A DNA stretch of 64,000 nucleotides from Pedobacter montanisoli (GCF_022809115.1 NZ_JALGBH010000002.1:1305543-1369542); one strand, 5' to 3'. Shown: positions 26,332-35,868, numbered from the stretch's first letter. A program made the numbers and translations. The notes: generated by a model not told the origin, from the letters alone.

Positions 26332-26369
26332 GCCCCTTTTAACCCGATGGAGATTAAAAGGGGCTTTTT
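26332..26369. terminator. Bidirectional terminator
   Basis: GCCCCTTTTAA (26332-26342) pairs perfectly with TTAAAAGGGGC (26354-26364) around an 11-base loop, followed by TTTTTA. It lies between the CCG protein gene and a convergent gene. Confidence 0.9.
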
Positions 26370-26372
26370 ATT

Positions 26373-26861
26373 TTATTCTTTTTTAGCCGAAGCAATTAGC
26401 TCGCGATTCCAGTTTCTGAAATGCTCTGCTAAAGTATTCAGCTCATCTACATCAATATCTTTTAAAGGAATGGTCATATAAGTTCCCATTGTATCTATTG
26501 CTCCGGCCTTATCATTACGGGTTTGTACAATCACATCATCACTATTTGTACGCAAATATAAAACGCCTTTTTGTCCGCTTCCGTAAAAATCAATATCCTT
26601 AAAACGACTTAAGTTCATAGCAAAATACTCTTCTTTACCATTGGTATAAACCTTTCTGTAACGACAAAAACCATTGTTAGTAATATTGATCTCATAACGC
26701 TTTAAAGACACGTTCTGGCCTTCAGTATCGTAATGTCGGTTTAGTACATTTTGTATATAGGTACGACTGTCTTCTCCCTGTATAAAACCCGAAGACAGCA
26801 CAAAAAACATGGCAATACAGCTTAAAACCGTTATTTTTAAATTAAATGTAAACTTTTTCAT
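26373..26861 (-). CDS. Secreted protein of unknown function
   Basis: I do not recognise this 162-residue protein. A signal peptide or membrane anchor (ITVLSCIAMFFVLSSGFIQG) is followed by a domain with alternating polar and hydrophobic residues, including RYEINITNNGFCRYRKVY and KGVLYLRTNSDDVIVQT, suggesting a beta-rich fold. The C-terminus is helical (ELNTLAEHFRNWNRELIASA). It is a single gene, convergent with the Fe-S pair and divergent from the next gene. Confidence 0.6.
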   Translation of the reverse strand: MKKFTFNLKITVLSCIAMFFVLSSGFIQGEDSRTYIQNVLNRHYDTEGQNVSLKRYEINITNNGFCRYRKVYTNGKEEYFAMNLSRFKDIDFYGSGQKGVLYLRTNSDDVIVQTRNDKAGAIDTMGTYMTIPLKDIDVDELNTLAEHFRNWNRELIASAKKE

Positions 26862-26912
26862 GAGCGCAGCATTTTACCCAACCTAAATTAAATATTTTAA
26901 TAAATTTGAAGT

Positions 26913-27398
26913 ATGATTTTTTCTCCACAATCTAAAATTTGGATATACCAAAGCAACCGCAGGTTCACAGAAACCGAACAAACCGAAATTCAGCAAAAGC
27001 TGGATGAGTTCACGGCACAATGGAAAGCTCACGGGCATCAGCTTAAAGCCAAGGCTGAGATCAGGTATGGTTTTTTCATTATTTTAGTCGTAGATCAGGA
27101 TCAGGCTTCATCAACAGGTTGTTCTATTGATGCTTCTGTGCGTGTGATCAAAGAAATTGAAAATCAGTATCATGTAGATCTGTTCAACCGCTTTAATATG
27201 GCTTACAAGATTGATGAAGAAGTACATGTGGTTCCTAAAGAAGATTTTGAAACCCTGATCAGTATTAAAAAAATAGATGCCGATACTATTGTTTTCAACA
27301 ATTTAGTACAGGATCTGGATGAATTCAATACCAAGTGGGAAGTTCCGCTACACCAAAGCTGGCATAAAAATATATTTGCAGAGTTTTTAAACAGTTAA
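26913..27398 (+). CDS. Conserved protein, often labelled 'ABC transporter ATPase'
   Basis: The 161-residue protein resembles a Bacteroidota family that databases often call ABC transporter ATPase, but I see no Walker A or ABC signature, so that name is unsupported. It begins FSPQSKIWIYQSNRRFTETE and has the motif SSTGCSIDASVRVIKE with a cysteine, and a C-terminus rich in tryptophan (KWEVPLHQSWHKNIF). The function is unknown. A TAAATTTG box at 26901-26908 ends only four bases before the ATG, so the mRNA may be nearly leaderless. Confidence 0.65.
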   Translation: MIFSPQSKIWIYQSNRRFTETEQTEIQQKLDEFTAQWKAHGHQLKAKAEIRYGFFIILVVDQDQASSTGCSIDASVRVIKEIENQYHVDLFNRFNMAYKIDEEVHVVPKEDFETLISIKKIDADTIVFNNLVQDLDEFNTKWEVPLHQSWHKNIFAEFLNS

Positions 27399-27479
27399 GT
27401 TCCAAGTCGGAATAATTTTAAGCTTTTAACCTCACAAACAACTGTTACTTTTTTTTGTTATGTTTAACTAAAAGGGCCT

Positions 27480-29912
27480 ATGTCTAAATGGTTACGCATT
27501 ATTTTAAAAGTATTACTAGGTTTATGTATTGTATTGGCATTGATCTGGTTTGGGGCCGCCTATTACATCAAACAAAACAACCAGAAAATTCTCTCACAGA
27601 TCCTTACGCAGGTTAACGAAAAAGTTAGCGGACAGGTTACGATTGGCAGCATGGCTCCTAACTTGTTGAAAGGATTTCCTAATGTTTCAGTGTCTTTAAA
27701 TCAAGTTCTTATTCGCGACAGCCTGTGGAAAAACCATCATCATGATCTTGTAAATGCAAAGAAGATTGAAATTTCTTTAAATATCTTCTCTCTTCTTGCT
27801 GGTACTGTCAATATTCGCAAGGCAGTTTTAAATAATGCTAATATTTACATTTATACTGATAGTACTGGCTACAGCAACACCAGCGCCTTTAAAAGCAAAA
27901 AAAATAAAGTTGAAAATCCGGAAGCCGATACAAATAAGGATAACCTAAAAATAGGCAGGATAGATTTTAAAGATGTTAACCTGATCATCGATAACCGTAA
28001 GCGTTTTAAGTTGTTCAACTTTAAAATTGATGCCCTTAACGGAAAAATCAAATATGGCCTAAATGGCTGGGATGGCGATATCAAAGTAAAGACCTATATC
28101 AACAGTTTTGCCTTTAACATAAACAAAGGAAGCTTTTTAAAAGACAAACAGATTCAAGGAACCATTATCGCTCATTTTAACGATAACAGTAAGCAAATTA
28201 CCATAGACCAGAACAAGCTTAAAATAGGAAATGATATCTTCTATATAGGTGCTCAGATACAAACTGCACACGGAAAATCGGGTTTTAAGATAGATATCAA
28301 AACCGATGACATCCTATATAAAAATGTTTCGCTCTTGTTAGCGCCTAACATTTCTTCAAAACTGCTCAAATTTGGTATAGAAAAGCCTATAAACATAACG
28401 GGAAGCATTGTAGATGATGGTTCTAAAAGTCCCGATCCTTTGGTTCATGTTAAAATGATTGTAAAGGATAACAAGATTACCATTCCATCGGGCGAGCTAA
28501 ATGCCTGTAATTTTACAGGTACTTTTACCAATAAAGATACTTTAAACAAAGAAATAGGAGATGAAAACTCCATTATCAGATTTTACAATCTTAAAGCCGA
28601 TTATTACAATGCGCCCGTCAGTGTAGATACTTTAACGGTTACCAATTTCTCAAGACCTATTGCTACAGGATTGGTTAAGTCTTCCTTCCCCTTAACTAAT
28701 TTAAACAGTTCGATAGGTGGTGAAACTTTTCTGTTTAAAAATGGCACTGCAGATATCAGGTTATTTTGCAAAGCCGATATTGATCATTTTCTGTTTACCA
28801 AACCTGTAATATGGGGCGATGTAAATATCAGCAATGCCGATATTACTTATCTGCCACGACAAATGCGTTTGGTTAACAGCAACCTTATTTTAAAATTTAA
28901 TCAGAAAGACCTGAACATCAAAAGCAATCGCATACAATTGGGTAAAAGCGTTGTTGCTGTAGATTGCAATATTGGTAATTTTCTCAATTTCTATTATACC
29001 GATCCTAATAAAATACAGGCTACCCTTAAAATGACAAGTCCGCAGCTGTACATAGCTGAATTTATTCCCTTCTTAGGGCCAAGAAAAGGAACCGTAAAAA
29101 AGAAAACTGTCAAAGAAAATACCATAAAACAGGTATCAGACCAGTTAGATGCCGTTTTAGAAGCTGCTAAAATCAATATACAGTTAAAGGTGAACCGTGC
29201 CATATACAATAAGTTTACGGCCAATAATCTCAGTGCAGATATTGCTTTATTGGGCAATGGGGTCTATTTTAACAAGATCAATGTAAGTCATGCCGGAGGT
29301 AATCTTTCACTTAAGGGTAAGCTCACGCAATCGGGTGCCATAAACCGTTACCAGTTTAGCAGTAATATTAATAATGTGAATGTAAAGGAGTTTTTCTATG
29401 CGTTCGACAATTTTGGACAGAGCTCCGTTACCAGTAAAAACCTGAAAGGTTTCTTATCGGCCAATGTAAATGCAAGCGGTAATATTACTGATAAAGGTGC
29501 CATCGTATCGCGGTCTATGTTTGGGACGGTAAAATTCACATTGAACAAAGCAGCATTGGTAGGTTTTGAGCCTTTGGAGAAAATCGGGAAATTCATTTTC
29601 AGGAGCAGGAATTTAGCCAATGTAGAATTAGATAAACTAAATGGTTTACTTACTTTAAATGGCGACAAGGTTAACATCAGCCCCATGCAGGTTAATTCTA
29701 CTGCACTCAATTTTAATGTGAAAGGTATTTATGGCTTTACCACCGGAACCAATATTGCCTTGGATGTTCCTTTACGCGACCCTAAGAAAAGCGCAGGAAT
29801 TGTTGATGAAGAAGAAAGGCAATTAGCTCGTATGAAAGGTATAGTACTGCACCTTAAAGCTGTAGATGAAGGAGGTAAGCTAAAGATTAAATGGAATAAA
29901 GACCATGATTAG
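27480..29912 (+). CDS. AsmA-like envelope protein
   Basis: The 810-residue protein has one N-terminal membrane helix (residues 6-28) and a very long beta-rich periplasmic part with repeated strands, matching the AsmA / TamB-like bridge family. The AsmA-type start is seen in QVNEKVSGQVTIGSMAPNLL and FPNVSVSLNQVLIRD; the C-terminal domain includes FSSNINNVNVKEFFYAF and GIYGFTTGTNIALDVPLRDP. Such proteins are thought to move phospholipids between membranes or aid outer-membrane assembly. It stands alone; downstream is a repeat-rich gap. Confidence 0.83.
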   Translation: MSKWLRIILKVLLGLCIVLALIWFGAAYYIKQNNQKILSQILTQVNEKVSGQVTIGSMAPNLLKGFPNVSVSLNQVLIRDSLWKNHHHDLVNAKKIEISLNIFSLLAGTVNIRKAVLNNANIYIYTDSTGYSNTSAFKSKKNKVENPEADTNKDNLKIGRIDFKDVNLIIDNRKRFKLFNFKIDALNGKIKYGLNGWDGDIKVKTYINSFAFNINKGSFLKDKQIQGTIIAHFNDNSKQITIDQNKLKIGNDIFYIGAQIQTAHGKSGFKIDIKTDDILYKNVSLLLAPNISSKLLKFGIEKPINITGSIVDDGSKSPDPLVHVKMIVKDNKITIPSGELNACNFTGTFTNKDTLNKEIGDENSIIRFYNLKADYYNAPVSVDTLTVTNFSRPIATGLVKSSFPLTNLNSSIGGETFLFKNGTADIRLFCKADIDHFLFTKPVIWGDVNISNADITYLPRQMRLVNSNLILKFNQKDLNIKSNRIQLGKSVVAVDCNIGNFLNFYYTDPNKIQATLKMTSPQLYIAEFIPFLGPRKGTVKKKTVKENTIKQVSDQLDAVLEAAKINIQLKVNRAIYNKFTANNLSADIALLGNGVYFNKINVSHAGGNLSLKGKLTQSGAINRYQFSSNINNVNVKEFFYAFDNFGQSSVTSKNLKGFLSANVNASGNITDKGAIVSRSMFGTVKFTLNKAALVGFEPLEKIGKFIFRSRNLANVELDKLNGLLTLNGDKVNISPMQVNSTALNFNVKGIYGFTTGTNIALDVPLRDPKKSAGIVDEEERQLARMKGIVLHLKAVDEGGKLKIKWNKDHD

Positions 29913-30235
29913 ATGCTTAACTAATTCGACATGACGAATATAAGATTCATAATTACAATTTAGCGTCATCCTGAACTCGTTTCAGAATCTATTTTTATAA
30001 GAAGCTGACAAAAGCGGTATGTGGTGAGTTCTTTATTCAAAACTGAAAAAGACCGGGATTGTTCATCAACTTAAGGACATTTCGACAACTTGTTCCGAAT
30101 TAAATTCGGGAAGCTCAATGCAACAAAGACAACATAACTATTTGGTTTTAAGTCACTTTAACGTCATTCCGAATTTATTTCGGAATCTTTAAATCCCTAA
30201 AAATGTTGAAACGAGTTCAGCATGACACAGAATAA
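29913..30235. repeat. Repeat-rich gap with MITE/REP-like inverted repeats
   Basis: No gene is seen in these 323 bases. GTCATCCTGAACTCGTTTCA (29965-29984) returns inverted as TGAAACGAGTTCAGCATGAC (30207-30226), one mismatch in 20, bounding a 262-bp unit. Inside are palindromes TTCCGAATTAAATTCGGGAA (30093-30112, one mismatch) and ATTCCGAATTTATTTCGGAAT (30166-30186, shown as two arms around TTTATT). The plan is that of a small non-autonomous element or a set of REP-like units; no transposase or clear target duplication is visible. Confidence 0.6.
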
Positions 30236-30979
30236 TTATTGCTTTAATTTTTCAGGAGAAACCGCATTGATCAAAGAGCGAGCGATGATACGGTTAGGAT
30301 CAATTAAAGGCAAACCCTTATAATGACTTTGTGTTAAAGCTAAAGGCAGTTCCGTACATCCCAAAACAAAATGTGTTGCTCCTTTTTTGATCAGCTCATC
30401 CATAGCCAGTGTAAGTTCTTCTACTGCTTTATGTTTTACGGGAGAAGAAAATGCCTTTAAACCATATGATCTGCTATAAATAGCCTCATGTACACGCTCC
30501 TGCCAAATATCAGAAAGCTCCACAACTTCCAAACGATTTTCTTCAAGATTGTTCTTATACAAACCTGTATTATGAGTTCCTGTTGTAGAGAGAACGGCTA
30601 CTTTAGCCTGGGGAGAAGTTTCACCGATATATTTCGCAGTTTCCTTTACCAAATGCAACAATTTGATAGCGGTACCGCTTTTTTCAAGTTCACTTTCTAT
30701 GACGGAGAAAATTGGTTGAGCATGTGCAGTATTACAAGGTATAGCCGCAACTTTAGCACCATTAGCTGCTAAACTTCTTATAATATCTGCCAATGCAAAA
30801 CCAGGATTTGTGTTTACCTTACCTATTATATATTCGGTTCGGTCAACTATTTTATGCGGGTATGACATCAGCAAGACCGGTAAATGATCCTGATCTGTTT
30901 CTACCTCTGTTTCTTCTATTATTTTTTTAAATACATCTAAACCTGCTAATGGCCCTACTCCTCCCACTATACCTATCAT
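30236..30979 (-). CDS. Aspartate/glutamate racemase family protein
   Basis: The 247-residue protein belongs to the Asp/Glu racemase family. It opens with IGIVGGVGPLAGLDVFKK and has both catalytic cysteines in their settings: AIPCNTAHAQP (about residue 80) and VLGCTELPLAL (about 205). It should convert L- and D-forms of aspartate, glutamate or a related acid; the closer resemblance is to aspartate racemase. It lies next to a P1 peptidase gene on the same strand, 36 bp apart, so both may handle D-amino-acid peptides. Confidence 0.87.
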   Translation of the reverse strand: MIGIVGGVGPLAGLDVFKKIIEETEVETDQDHLPVLLMSYPHKIVDRTEYIIGKVNTNPGFALADIIRSLAANGAKVAAIPCNTAHAQPIFSVIESELEKSGTAIKLLHLVKETAKYIGETSPQAKVAVLSTTGTHNTGLYKNNLEENRLEVVELSDIWQERVHEAIYSRSYGLKAFSSPVKHKAVEELTLAMDELIKKGATHFVLGCTELPLALTQSHYKGLPLIDPNRIIARSLINAVSPEKLKQ

Positions 30980-31015
30980 AATCTTGCTGTTTATTAATGT
31001 ACCCTAAAGATAGAT

Positions 31016-32197
31016 TTATTTTTCAATTGCCAATGGTAATTTGTTTTGATTTAAGGCATTATACTTCTTTAAGATGTTTAATGTTTCTTTTATAGGCAAC
31101 GCTTTAACCGTACGTCCACCTTTTCCTTTCATATCTTCTGCCATAAACAGCGAATTCAGCAAGGCTTCTTCCGTAGCTTCCCAAACAGCCATAAACAAAG
31201 GCGACATATCATCATTGTTCAGATCATCTATAGTTCTTACCATAGATGAAGCATTATAAGGGATGCGATTTTTTGGATAAGTTGAAAATGCTACTGCATA
31301 ATCTCCGCTTCCGTTAGACGAAAAAGCGCCTACATTGCCAAAAGCAATATAAGAACGTTTAGCCAAACGCTCCAGATTACGATCTGAAAGTGGTGCATCG
31401 GTAGCGATAATGATCATACATGAGCCATCGGCTTTGTAGATTTTGGTTTTATCCATCATGTAGAAATTATTCAACTCCCTGCCTACAGGCGCACCATTAA
31501 TGGATAAAACACCGCCAAAATTAGATTGAACCAGCACGCCAACGGTGTATCCGCCTTTTGAAACAGGTAATACTCTTGAAGCTGTGCCAATACCACCTTT
31601 AAACCCCAAAGCTTCTGTTCCTGTTCCGGCACCTACATTTCCTTCTTTTACAGTACCCGATTTAGCTGATTTCAACGCTTCAAGTACATCTTCTGCCTTT
31701 ACATGCCTACCTCTAATATCGTTTAGTCCGCCATCATTGGTTTCGCCTACCATGGCATTTACCGATTTCACATTTTCATTTCCCGGTAAAGCGAGTACAT
31801 AATCTAATACTGCATTGGCTACAAGAGGCGCATTTAAAGTATTGGTAAGTACAATAGGTGTTTCAATATTGCCTAATTCTTTAATTTGCGATAAGCCCAT
31901 TGATTTGCCGAAACCATTGCCTACATAAACTGCAGCAGGCACTTTATCCTGAAAAACATTACCCTGATGTGGGATAATTGCTGTAACTCCGGTTCTTACC
32001 GAATCGCCTTTTATAACCGTTTTTTGTCCTACGGTTACGCCGGCAACATCAGTTATGGCATTGTTTGTTCCGGTTTTAAGAATTCCTGTATATACGCCAA
32101 AATCTCTTGCACGGCCTCTTTTTTCTTGCGCATTAGCCGTTATAGTAAACCCTAAGGCCGCAGTTATACATACGATATTCCGGAAATGTAGTTTCAT
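31016..32197 (-). CDS. P1 family (DmpA/BapA-type) serine peptidase
   Basis: The 393-residue protein has a signal peptide (ITAALGFTITANAQ) and matches the S58/P1 family of self-processing N-terminal-nucleophile aminopeptidases. Family marks include ITDVAGVTVGQKTV at the start, VGAGTGTEALGFKGGIGTAS in the middle and SSNGSGDYAVAFST, which holds the probable serine at the autocleavage site. Members act on D-amino-acid amides or beta-peptides. Being exported and placed beside an Asp/Glu racemase fits peptide or cell-wall fragment use, which is inference. Confidence 0.85.
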   Translation of the reverse strand: MKLHFRNIVCITAALGFTITANAQEKRGRARDFGVYTGILKTGTNNAITDVAGVTVGQKTVIKGDSVRTGVTAIIPHQGNVFQDKVPAAVYVGNGFGKSMGLSQIKELGNIETPIVLTNTLNAPLVANAVLDYVLALPGNENVKSVNAMVGETNDGGLNDIRGRHVKAEDVLEALKSAKSGTVKEGNVGAGTGTEALGFKGGIGTASRVLPVSKGGYTVGVLVQSNFGGVLSINGAPVGRELNNFYMMDKTKIYKADGSCMIIIATDAPLSDRNLERLAKRSYIAFGNVGAFSSNGSGDYAVAFSTYPKNRIPYNASSMVRTIDDLNNDDMSPLFMAVWEATEEALLNSLFMAEDMKGKGGRTVKALPIKETLNILKKYNALNQNKLPLAIEK

Positions 32198-32253
32198 TTT
32201 TAGTTCAGCTTAAACGTTAGGTTATTTAGCCAAATCTATGAAACTATTTGAGA

Positions 32254-32997
32254 TTATAAGCCTAATGCTTCTTTTAGTTTTGCATATCCTGTTTTGCTTA
32301 CCGGCAGCCATATACCCGATTTTAAAAGCACAATATAATTGTCTTTCTCTTTCAGTTCTATTTTGGTTACCTGAGCAAGGTTAACTATATATGATCTGTG
32401 TATGCGGATGAACTGATTAGCACTGAGCGTTTTTTCAAAAAAGCTCATGGTTTTGTTCTTTTGGAAATTGCCTTCTGTAGTGTTGATTTTTACATAATCA
32501 TCATCTGCCTCAAAGTAATTGATCTGTTCTACCGGTATGATCTTGATCACTCCGGCACTCTTTACCACTACCCTGTTTTGTTGCGCAGGCGATAAGGCTA
32601 CATTCTCGATCAGTTCTTCGGTTGTTTTATCCAATGGTTTAGATGCTAACTTAGCGCTTAACTTTTGTAAAGCCTGATCAAACCTCTGCTGCTCAATAGG
32701 TTTTAAAAGATAATCTATGGCATTAACTTCAAATGCTTTAATGGCATATTCATCAAATGCGGTGGTAAATATAATTGCAGGGTGCTCATCAATGAGTTCC
32801 AGCATTTCAAAGCCATTGATCTTTGGCATCTGCACATCTAAAAAAATCAAATCTGGCTTATGTTGGGCAATTGCTTTTAGTCCCTCAAAACCATCACAGC
32901 ATTCGGCCACAACTTCTATTTCTGTATGTGCCTGCAGATAATGCTTGATCACATCTCTCGCCAATGCTTCATCATCAATTAATAGGGTTCTGATCAT
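32254..32997 (-). CDS. LytTR-type response regulator
   Basis: The 247-residue regulator has a receiver domain with the phospho-acceptor aspartate in IFLDVQMPKINGFEML (about residue 54) and the conserved lysine in YLLKPI, followed by a LytTR DNA-binding domain (IIPVEQINYFEADDDYVKI and FIRIHRSYIVNLAQV). It overlaps the sensor kinase gene by 23 bp, so the two are made together. It probably controls envelope or cell-surface genes, as most LytTR systems do; the targets are unknown. Confidence 0.93.
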   Translation of the reverse strand: MIRTLLIDDEALARDVIKHYLQAHTEIEVVAECCDGFEGLKAIAQHKPDLIFLDVQMPKINGFEMLELIDEHPAIIFTTAFDEYAIKAFEVNAIDYLLKPIEQQRFDQALQKLSAKLASKPLDKTTEELIENVALSPAQQNRVVVKSAGVIKIIPVEQINYFEADDDYVKINTTEGNFQKNKTMSFFEKTLSANQFIRIHRSYIVNLAQVTKIELKEKDNYIVLLKSGIWLPVSKTGYAKLKEALGL

Positions 32998-34036
32998 AAG
33001 ACTGTGGTATTTTTAGCTGGGTAATGAACAAGTTATCGTTTAAGGTTTGAGTTTGCAATAAATTACTATCGGCAAACAGCAAATATAATCTTCTTTTGAT
33101 GGCTGATAATCCAAAACCTGTGCCTTCTACGAGTTGCATTTCAGGATCAAAAGGATTTGATACAATAATATTAAGATTATGGCTTTCTACAAATACTTTT
33201 ATGGCAATAGTTACTGCGGCCGAAGTGTTATACAAGCCAAACTTAATGGCATTTTCTACAATTGGCTGCAATAATGTTCCCGGTAGTTTAAGATCTGCAG
33301 TATCTTCTTCTACCTGTATATCTATATTTAAGCGGTGGCTAAAGCGCACTTTTTCTATATCAAGGTAAAGCCCTATGTAGTCCATTTCATCACTTACACT
33401 TACCCAAATCTCATCATCGCGCTTTAAGGTACCTCTTAAAAAAGCAGCCAGTTTAGTGATCATGGTACCTGCTTCTTTAGGATTTACAATGGTTAATGCA
33501 TATACCGAGTTTAAGCTATTAAACAAAAAATGGGGTTGCAACTGATGTCTCAATTTATTCAGTTCGGCTTCTTTTGCCAGATTTTGGGTTGCCAGTAAAC
33601 GCTGTTGCGCCTCATTCTGCTCTTCTAACCTATACCACAATATATTAGCCAGTGCACACCATAACAGCATTACAAAAGCCAGCATTCCTCTAAAAATGAG
33701 CGTAAGATTAATAAAGTTGATGTAATAAGGATGCTTGGCAAAAAGATAGACCAGTGCATATTTAGACAAAAAAGCGATGATCGAAGCCAAAGCGCCTGTA
33801 AGCAGTACTACAAACAATAACTTTTCGTCTTTAGCCTGATAATAAGCCAATATATTGCTGATAACCACACAGGCTAAGGCAAAAAGGAGATTGCTAACTG
33901 CGCTGTCTGCAATAGAAATGGTCCAATCAAAACCATAAACCAGATGTATCACAAAAGCGCAGGCCGCAATCCATCCTGCCAAAAAGAGGTTGGCTATTAC
34001 TTTTACATTTTTTATGGATAGTGGAGTAACTGTCAC
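32975..34036 (-). CDS. LytS-like sensor histidine kinase
   Basis: The 353-residue kinase has about four membrane helices (residues 15-130), a short linker, and a His_kinase domain with the phospho-histidine in HQLQPHFLFNSLNSVYAL (near residue 165). The ATP-binding part shows LPGTLLQPIVENAIKFGL and GTGFGLSAIKRRL. It lacks a periplasmic sensor domain, so it may sense membrane state. Its gene overlaps the LytTR regulator and follows the LiaF-like gene by 10 bp, forming a three-gene system. Confidence 0.92.
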   Translation of the reverse strand: MTVTPLSIKNVKVIANLFLAGWIAACAFVIHLVYGFDWTISIADSAVSNLLFALACVVISNILAYYQAKDEKLLFVVLLTGALASIIAFLSKYALVYLFAKHPYYINFINLTLIFRGMLAFVMLLWCALANILWYRLEEQNEAQQRLLATQNLAKEAELNKLRHQLQPHFLFNSLNSVYALTIVNPKEAGTMITKLAAFLRGTLKRDDEIWVSVSDEMDYIGLYLDIEKVRFSHRLNIDIQVEEDTADLKLPGTLLQPIVENAIKFGLYNTSAAVTIAIKVFVESHNLNIIVSNPFDPEMQLVEGTGFGLSAIKRRLYLLFADSNLLQTQTLNDNLFITQLKIPQSYDQNPIN

Positions 34037-34046
34037 AACTGGCTTT

Positions 34047-34841
34047 TTAGAAGTTTTTAATTTCTATCCCGCCAAACATCGCTACACCTCTTAAAATTAA
34101 TATCTTTTTCTGCTCAGGATTTAAAGGAACAATCGCTCTCTTATCATCCATACCACCCAATATGGCTGTAACTTCCGATTTAACTTCCCAACCCTGTGGT
34201 ACAATGAGCTTAGCTCCACCAAAAATTGCCGTTACATCAATAACAATCTCGCCTTCAAAATCAGCCTGGGTAATGTTCACATCACAGCCTCCAAATATGG
34301 CTATAACCTGTCCGCCTTTAAAATTTTTGCTGTACACTGTTTGCTGACTGCCTCCAAAAATATTTACCGAATCCAGATAATCGCTTGAATTTGATGTGTT
34401 TTTAGTCTCTTCATCCGTTGCAGTAAATGCCTCGCCTTCGTTGTACGGAAAAGAGCGGTCAAAGCGGTTCTTCATTCTGTTTCGTCTTCTCTCCCATCTG
34501 TTTACGCTCATTCGTTTAGGTTTAACGATAAGAAATATGCCGATAACCAACAATAAGATAGGCAAGCCCAGTTGGCCGATATCAAAACTATGTATAGCCT
34601 CTTCTAAGGTAAAATAGCTACCTATAGCGATCAGTATAAACCAGCCTAAGCCTTCAAAGTTACGCTTGAAACCAATAAATAAACCTAAGCCTATTAAAAA
34701 GGTACTCCAGCTAAAAAGCCAGTCGGGTAAATTTAACCCTAAATTTTTAAGTAATAAAAGAGCCCCTATAGTAACGATGAATAAGCCTGCCCAGACTTTT
34801 CCTGAACGATTGATCATGTCTTTATTTTTAAATTGTTCCAT
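34047..34841 (-). CDS. LiaF-like membrane protein with toast-rack domain
   Basis: The product (264 residues from the ATG at 34841) has four N-terminal membrane helices of the LiaF/DUF5668 type and a cytoplasmic or periplasmic beta-helical tail. The tail repeats glycine-glycine turns in register: NIFGG, IAIFGGCDV, TAIFGGAKL, TAILGGMDD and VAMFGGIEI. Proteins of this kind sense or modulate cell-envelope stress together with two-component systems. It heads the operon with the LytS-like kinase and LytTR regulator. The upstream frame to 34901 lacks typical start features. Confidence 0.85.
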   Translation of the reverse strand: MEQFKNKDMINRSGKVWAGLFIVTIGALLLLKNLGLNLPDWLFSWSTFLIGLGLFIGFKRNFEGLGWFILIAIGSYFTLEEAIHSFDIGQLGLPILLLVIGIFLIVKPKRMSVNRWERRRNRMKNRFDRSFPYNEGEAFTATDEETKNTSNSSDYLDSVNIFGGSQQTVYSKNFKGGQVIAIFGGCDVNITQADFEGEIVIDVTAIFGGAKLIVPQGWEVKSEVTAILGGMDDKRAIVPLNPEQKKILILRGVAMFGGIEIKNF

Positions 34842-34995
34842 TTTTGTAGTGTTAATTGTTGATCCAAAGGTATTGGCTATATTTACGTTCAACAATAACA
34901 CTACGTTTAGCTGATAATTAGTGTCGGCAAGTTGCCTTAAAACATCGGTAAAATAATTTGTTATTTTGGAATTTTAAAATTTTTACCCCATAAAC

Positions 34996-35868
34996 ATGAA
35001 AAGAATATTACTTGTACTCAGTTTTCTTATTCCTTTATGTCTGAAAGCACAGGATATTAAACAGCATTATAAAATCTTTGATGTAAAAAAGAAAAGCCTT
35101 ATTTCTTTAGATCAGATTATACAAGATATGCAACAGGCCAATGTCTTGTTTTTTGGCGAAGAGCATAATGATTCTATAGGGCATTATTTAGAAGCCGAAA
35201 TATTTAAGAGCCTGGCCAAAGCTTATCCGGGTAAAACAGCGCTTACCTTAGAAATGTTCCATACAGATGTACAGCCCATTATTAACGAATATCTTCAAAA
35301 TATAATTACCGAAAAGAATTTCATTAAAGAAGCAAGGGCCTGGAACAATTACAAAGATTACAGACCTATGGTAGAGCTGGCCAAACAGCAAAATTTAATG
35401 GTAATAGGTGGCAATGCTGCCGCAAGATACAGTAATGCAGTTACCAGAGAAGGATTAAGCATATTGGAAAAACTGCCTGCTGCTTCTAAATCTTTTCTGC
35501 CCAAATTACCTGTTGATACCGCTACCGGAAGGTATTATGATAAATTTATAGAAACTTTGGGCGGACACGGAATGGGCAGCATGAAAGTTTACCAAACCCA
35601 GAATTTCTGGGACGCGACTATGGCATGGTCTATCCATAACTTCTACAAAGCACATAAAGACTTTAAGATTTTTCAGGTAAATGGTCGTTTTCACAGCGAT
35701 GAAAAGTTAGGTACTTATGCACAACTGATTAAGCTTAACCCTAAAATCAAAGCTTTAAACATCTCTTCTTTTGCTGCAGATGATTTTGAAAATCCAGTCT
35801 GGGAAAAATACACAGCTTTAGGCGACTATATCATTGTGACCGATCCTAAAGTGAAAAAGACTTTTTAA
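34996..35868 (+). CDS. ChaN family haem-binding-type protein
   Basis: The 290-residue protein starts with a signal peptide (LLVLSFLIPLCLKAQ) and matches the ChaN/haem-binding uptake, Tiki-superfamily fold: NVLFFGEEHNDSIGHYL, TALTLEMFHTDVQPII, and HGMGSMKVYQTQNFWDATMA, then FQVNGRFHSDEKLG. The glutamate and histidine residues in these motifs are those shared by the wider EreA/ChaN/Tiki group. It may bind haem or act as a metalloprotease-like enzyme in the envelope. It stands alone. Confidence 0.82.
   Translation: MKRILLVLSFLIPLCLKAQDIKQHYKIFDVKKKSLISLDQIIQDMQQANVLFFGEEHNDSIGHYLEAEIFKSLAKAYPGKTALTLEMFHTDVQPIINEYLQNIITEKNFIKEARAWNNYKDYRPMVELAKQQNLMVIGGNAAARYSNAVTREGLSILEKLPAASKSFLPKLPVDTATGRYYDKFIETLGGHGMGSMKVYQTQNFWDATMAWSIHNFYKAHKDFKIFQVNGRFHSDEKLGTYAQLIKLNPKIKALNISSFAADDFENPVWEKYTALGDYIIVTDPKVKKTF

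Noticed and set aside
26913..27398. ABC transporter ATPase
   Set aside because: No Walker A, Walker B or ABC signature can be found in the 161 residues.
29913..30235. Insertion sequence
   Set aside because: No transposase reading frame is present in the 262-bp unit; at most it is non-autonomous.
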